A stretch of DNA of 64,000 nt from Pseudomonas sp. WS 5079 (lineage in GTDB: Bacteria; Pseudomonadota; Gammaproteobacteria; Pseudomonadales; Pseudomonadaceae), in assembly GCF_012985465.1 (NCBI RefSeq), contig NZ_JAAQWN010000008.1:124001-188000 (forward strand). Direction: 5' to 3'. The notes under the pieces are model-generated. The model ran no database searches and had not been told where the DNA came from. It saw nothing but the letters and a program-made list of their open reading frames with translations. Position 1 is the stretch's first letter, and each line of letters begins with the position of its first letter. Shown here piece after piece: positions 61,480 to 64,000 of this stretch. The position numbers were made by a program, and so were the translations under genes.

Positions 61480-62664
61480 TCAGCGCACGGCTTCAAACAA
61501 CCCGGTCGCCCCCATCCCGCCGCCGACGCACATGGTGACGATGCCATAGCGCAAATTGCGCCGTTGCAGCTCCCGTACCAGATGCCCCACCTGCCGCGAG
61601 CCGGTCATGCCGAACGGATGGCCGATGGAGATCGAGCCGCCGTTGACGTTGTACCGGGCATTGTCGATCTCCAGGCGATTGCGCGCATACAGGCACTGCG
61701 AAGCAAACGCCTCGTTGAGTTCCCACAGGTCGATGTCCGCCACTTGCAGGCCACGGGCCTTGAGCAATTTGGGCACCGAGAACACCGGGCCGATGCCCAT
61801 CTCGTCCGGCTCACAACCGGCAACGGTAAAGCCACGGAAAAACGCCTTGGGCTTGAGCCCCAGTTCCAGGGCTTTTTCCAGGCTCATCACCAGGGTCATC
61901 GACGCGCCATCGGACAATTGCGACGAGTTTCCCGCTGTCACCGAGCCGTCCTCGGCAAACACTGGCTTGAGCCCGCTCAGGCTGGCCAGGGTGGTGTCCG
62001 GGCGGTTGCAGTCGTCGCGGTCGACCACGCCATCGAGAATCTGCACCTGGCCGGTGTTCTTATCCTCGACCTTGTACTTGACCGCCATGGCCACGATTTC
62101 ATCGTCAAACAACCCGTCGGCCTGGGCCTGGGCGGTGCGTTGCTGGCTTTGCAAGGCGTACAGGTCCTGCTCCTCGCGGCTGACGTTATAGCGGCGAGCG
62201 ACAATCTCGGCGGTCTGGCCCATGGGGAAATAGATGCCCGGCACCTGCTCCTTGAGCAAAGGGTTGATCAGGTTGTCGGTATTCACGCTCTTCATGGTCA
62301 GGCTGATGGACTCGACGCCACCGGCGACAATGATGTCGCTGCACCCCGAGGCAATCTGGTTGGCCGCAATGGCAATCGCCTGTAGCCCCGAGGAGCAGAA
62401 ACGGTTGAGGGTCATGCCGGCGGTGCCGGTGCCCAGGCGCGACAGCACCGCCACGTTGCGACCGATGTTGTAGCCCTGGGCACCTTCGTTGGAGCCGGCA
62501 CCGACAATGCAATCCTCGACACTGGCCGGGTCGATGCCGGTGCGGCTCAGCAGCGCATTGACGCAATGCGCGGCCATGTCATCGGGGCGGGTCTGGTTGA
62601 ACTTGCCGCGAAAGGACTTGGCCAGGCCGGTTCGCACGCTGTCGACGATCACTACTTCACGCAT
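61480..62664 (-). CDS. acetyl-CoA C-acyltransferase (thiolase)
   Basis: A 394-residue thiolase that cleaves 3-ketoacyl-CoA, or condenses acyl-CoAs. The nucleophile Cys90 is in LNRFCSSGLQAIA; the other active residues are in NEAFASQ, GHPFGMTGSRQ and the C-terminal CVGGGMG (second Cys near residue 379). The long internal loop and VPGIYFPMGQTAE favour a degradative (FadA/FadI-like) over a biosynthetic enzyme, without proof. No hydratase or dehydrogenase gene adjoins it. It is preceded by pap on the same strand with a 101-base gap. Confidence 0.92.
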   Translation of the reverse strand: MREVVIVDSVRTGLAKSFRGKFNQTRPDDMAAHCVNALLSRTGIDPASVEDCIVGAGSNEGAQGYNIGRNVAVLSRLGTGTAGMTLNRFCSSGLQAIAIAANQIASGCSDIIVAGGVESISLTMKSVNTDNLINPLLKEQVPGIYFPMGQTAEIVARRYNVSREEQDLYALQSQQRTAQAQADGLFDDEIVAMAVKYKVEDKNTGQVQILDGVVDRDDCNRPDTTLASLSGLKPVFAEDGSVTAGNSSQLSDGASMTLVMSLEKALELGLKPKAFFRGFTVAGCEPDEMGIGPVFSVPKLLKARGLQVADIDLWELNEAFASQCLYARNRLEIDNARYNVNGGSISIGHPFGMTGSRQVGHLVRELQRRNLRYGIVTMCVGGGMGATGLFEAVR

Positions 62665-62765
62665 GGGCTACCTCAATCTTGTCGTTGTTGGGAGACAGAT
62701 CGAGGATAGATCCAGCGCCGGGTGATCGCGACGATCATTCACCTGGCGTATGCAAAAGCATGGCG

Positions 62766-64000
62766 CTATTTGTGCTTCTTCTTTTTGTCGTGCTTGTCGG
62801 ACTTGGCGAACGCCTCTTCCAGCGCCAGGTTGATGGTGCGCAACACCTTGACCCGTGCCCAGCGCTTGTCATTGGCTTCCACCAGGGTCCAGGGCGCGAT
62901 CTCGGTGCTGGTGCGATCCACCATGTCGCCCACCGCCGCCCGGTAGGCATCCCACTTGTCGCGGTTGCGCCAGTCGTCTTCGGTGATCTTGAAGCGTTTG
63001 AACGGAATTTCTTCCCGGGCCTGGAAGCGCTCCAGTTGGGTCTGTTTATCGATGGCCAGCCAGAACTTGACCACGATCACCCCGGAATCGCGCAGTTGCT
63101 CCTCGAAATCGTTGATCTCGGCGTAGGCGCGCATCCAGTCGGCCGTGGTGCAAAAGCCTTCGATGCGCTCTACCAGCACGCGGCCGTACCAGGAGCGGTC
63201 AAACACCGTGAACATGCCCCGCGCCGGGATCTGCCGCCAGAAGCGCCACAAATATGGCTGGGCGCGTTCGTCTTCAGTAGGCGCGGCAATCGGCACGATG
63301 CGGTACTGGCGTGGGTCCAGCGCCGCCGCGACCCGGCGGATCGCCCCGCCCTTGCCCGCCGCGTCGTTCCCTTCAAAAACCGTGACCAGCGCGTGCTTAC
63401 GCATGCGCTTGTCACGCATCAGGCCCGAGAGCCGCGCCTGTTCGGTAATCAGTTGCTCTTCGTAGTCGTCCTTTTCCAGGCGCTGGGTCATGTCCAGGCT
63501 GTCGAGCAGGCTCATCTGGTCCACCGACGACGGCAATGGCGCCGGCTGGATCCCGCTGGCCCTGGCCTTGGGCACCTTGAGGGCATTTTGCAGGCTCTCC
63601 AGGAGGATCTTGCCCACGGTCAGGCCGCGGTAATTGGCGTCCACACCTTCGATCACATGCCAGGGCGCATAGTCACGGCTGGTGCGGCGCAGCACGCGCT
63701 CACCGAAATGCACGAACTTGTCGTAGGTCTCGGACTGCTGCCAGTCCAGCGGGCTGATGCGCCAGCTGTGCAGCGGGTCGTCCTGCAGGGCCTTGAGCCG
63801 CGCCTTCATTTGTTTCTTGGACAGGTGGAACCAGAACTTGAAGATCAGCGCCCCTTCATCGCAGAGCATCTGCTCCAGGCGTTCGGCCCCGGCAATGGCC
63901 TGGTCCAGGCGCGCATCCTTGATCTGGCCGTGGACCCGCGCCTGCAACATCTGGCTGTACCAGTTGCCGAAAAACACCCCCATGCGCCCCTTGGCCGGCA
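62766..64000 (-). CDS. pap: polyphosphate:AMP phosphotransferase (PPK2 family), 5' truncated by window end
   Basis: At least 410 residues; the frame stays open to base 64000 (codons for PAKGR lie before the internal Met), so the N-terminus is missing. A second PPK2 domain is complete: Walker A FEGNDAAGKGGAIRR, then PIAAPTEDERAQPYLWRFWR, and the lid FDRSWYGRVLVERIEGF. The preceding part, MGVFFGNWYSQML onward, is the end of a first PPK2 domain, so this is the two-domain PPK2 class II type that makes ADP from AMP and polyphosphate. The C-terminus is Lys-rich (DKKKKHK). Confidence 0.92.
   Translation of the reverse strand, partial: PAKGRMGVFFGNWYSQMLQARVHGQIKDARLDQAIAGAERLEQMLCDEGALIFKFWFHLSKKQMKARLKALQDDPLHSWRISPLDWQQSETYDKFVHFGERVLRRTSRDYAPWHVIEGVDANYRGLTVGKILLESLQNALKVPKARASGIQPAPLPSSVDQMSLLDSLDMTQRLEKDDYEEQLITEQARLSGLMRDKRMRKHALVTVFEGNDAAGKGGAIRRVAAALDPRQYRIVPIAAPTEDERAQPYLWRFWRQIPARGMFTVFDRSWYGRVLVERIEGFCTTADWMRAYAEINDFEEQLRDSGVIVVKFWLAIDKQTQLERFQAREEIPFKRFKITEDDWRNRDKWDAYRAAVGDMVDRTSTEIAPWTLVEANDKRWARVKVLRTINLALEEAFAKSDKHDKKKKHK

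Overview
The window is a piece of a Pseudomonas chromosome, most likely from the P. fluorescens group. Evidence: a high-GC backbone; many copies of the REP-type repeat with core GTGGGAGCGGGCTTG; and the order wzz–lapA–ihfB–rpsA–cmk–tyrA/aroA–hisC–pheA–serC–gyrA–mtnA/mtaD–ubiG–mupP–yciK, which is the Pseudomonas arrangement (the PA3160-PA3173 region of P. aeruginosa). No tRNA, rRNA, transposase, prophage or CRISPR array was seen.

Layout. 1-5072: 3' end of a chemoreceptor gene, a small membrane protein, an acyl-CoA thioesterase, a CHAD protein, a small lipoprotein and a patatin-like phospholipase, then a 105-bp tandem repeat array. 5073-13246: the complete high-affinity potassium system kdpFABC-DE on the minus strand, including the 29-residue KdpF; two REP doublets lie inside it and a candidate KdpE operator lies upstream. 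13569-16345: ethanolamine permease behind a sigma-54-type promoter, a DUF2897 peptide, a TetR regulator and a periplasmic ComEA-like protein.

16655-32105: an AT-rich O-antigen island of the Wzx/Wzy type, held between the conserved comEA/wbpM and wzz/lapA/ihfB borders. It encodes WbpM and an epimerase (UDP-linked 2-acetamido-6-deoxyhexose), a WbpL-type initiating transferase, two family-2 glycosyltransferases, one unusual GT-B-like protein, Wzy, Wzx, and a dTDP-3-amino-6-deoxyhexose branch (RfbA, FdtA/QdtA-type isomerase, FdtB/QdtB-type aminotransferase) plus RfbC. RfbB, RfbD and a hexapeptide acetyltransferase are absent. A divergent GNAT gene at the wbpM end may supply N-acetylation. Wzz sets chain length.

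32473-47224: core genes. LapA, IHF beta and ribosomal protein S1 precede the aromatic/serine supra-operon (cmk, TyrA-AroA fusion, hisC, pheA, serC), and gyrA follows beyond a REP doublet. mtnA and mtaD are divergent and belong to the deaminase-type methylthioadenosine salvage route. 47288-49540: ubiG, mupP (MurNAc-6P phosphatase) and yciK.

49899-54148: c-di-GMP genes, namely a diguanylate cyclase converging on a two-gene unit of a membrane GGDEF-EAL protein and a haem-oxygenase-like (TenA/PqqC-type) protein. 54244-60143: an ABC exporter, a DsbA-family protein, the tRNA hydroxylase TrhO, a BolA protein, a DUF2059 protein and class II fumarase. 60249-64000: an EamA transporter, a thiolase and the 3' part of a polyphosphate:AMP phosphotransferase gene cut by the window end.

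Starts were moved from the longest reading frame where a ribosome binding site or a stop-start overlap pointed to a better codon. All functional calls rest on reading the sequence and on known families; no search was run.
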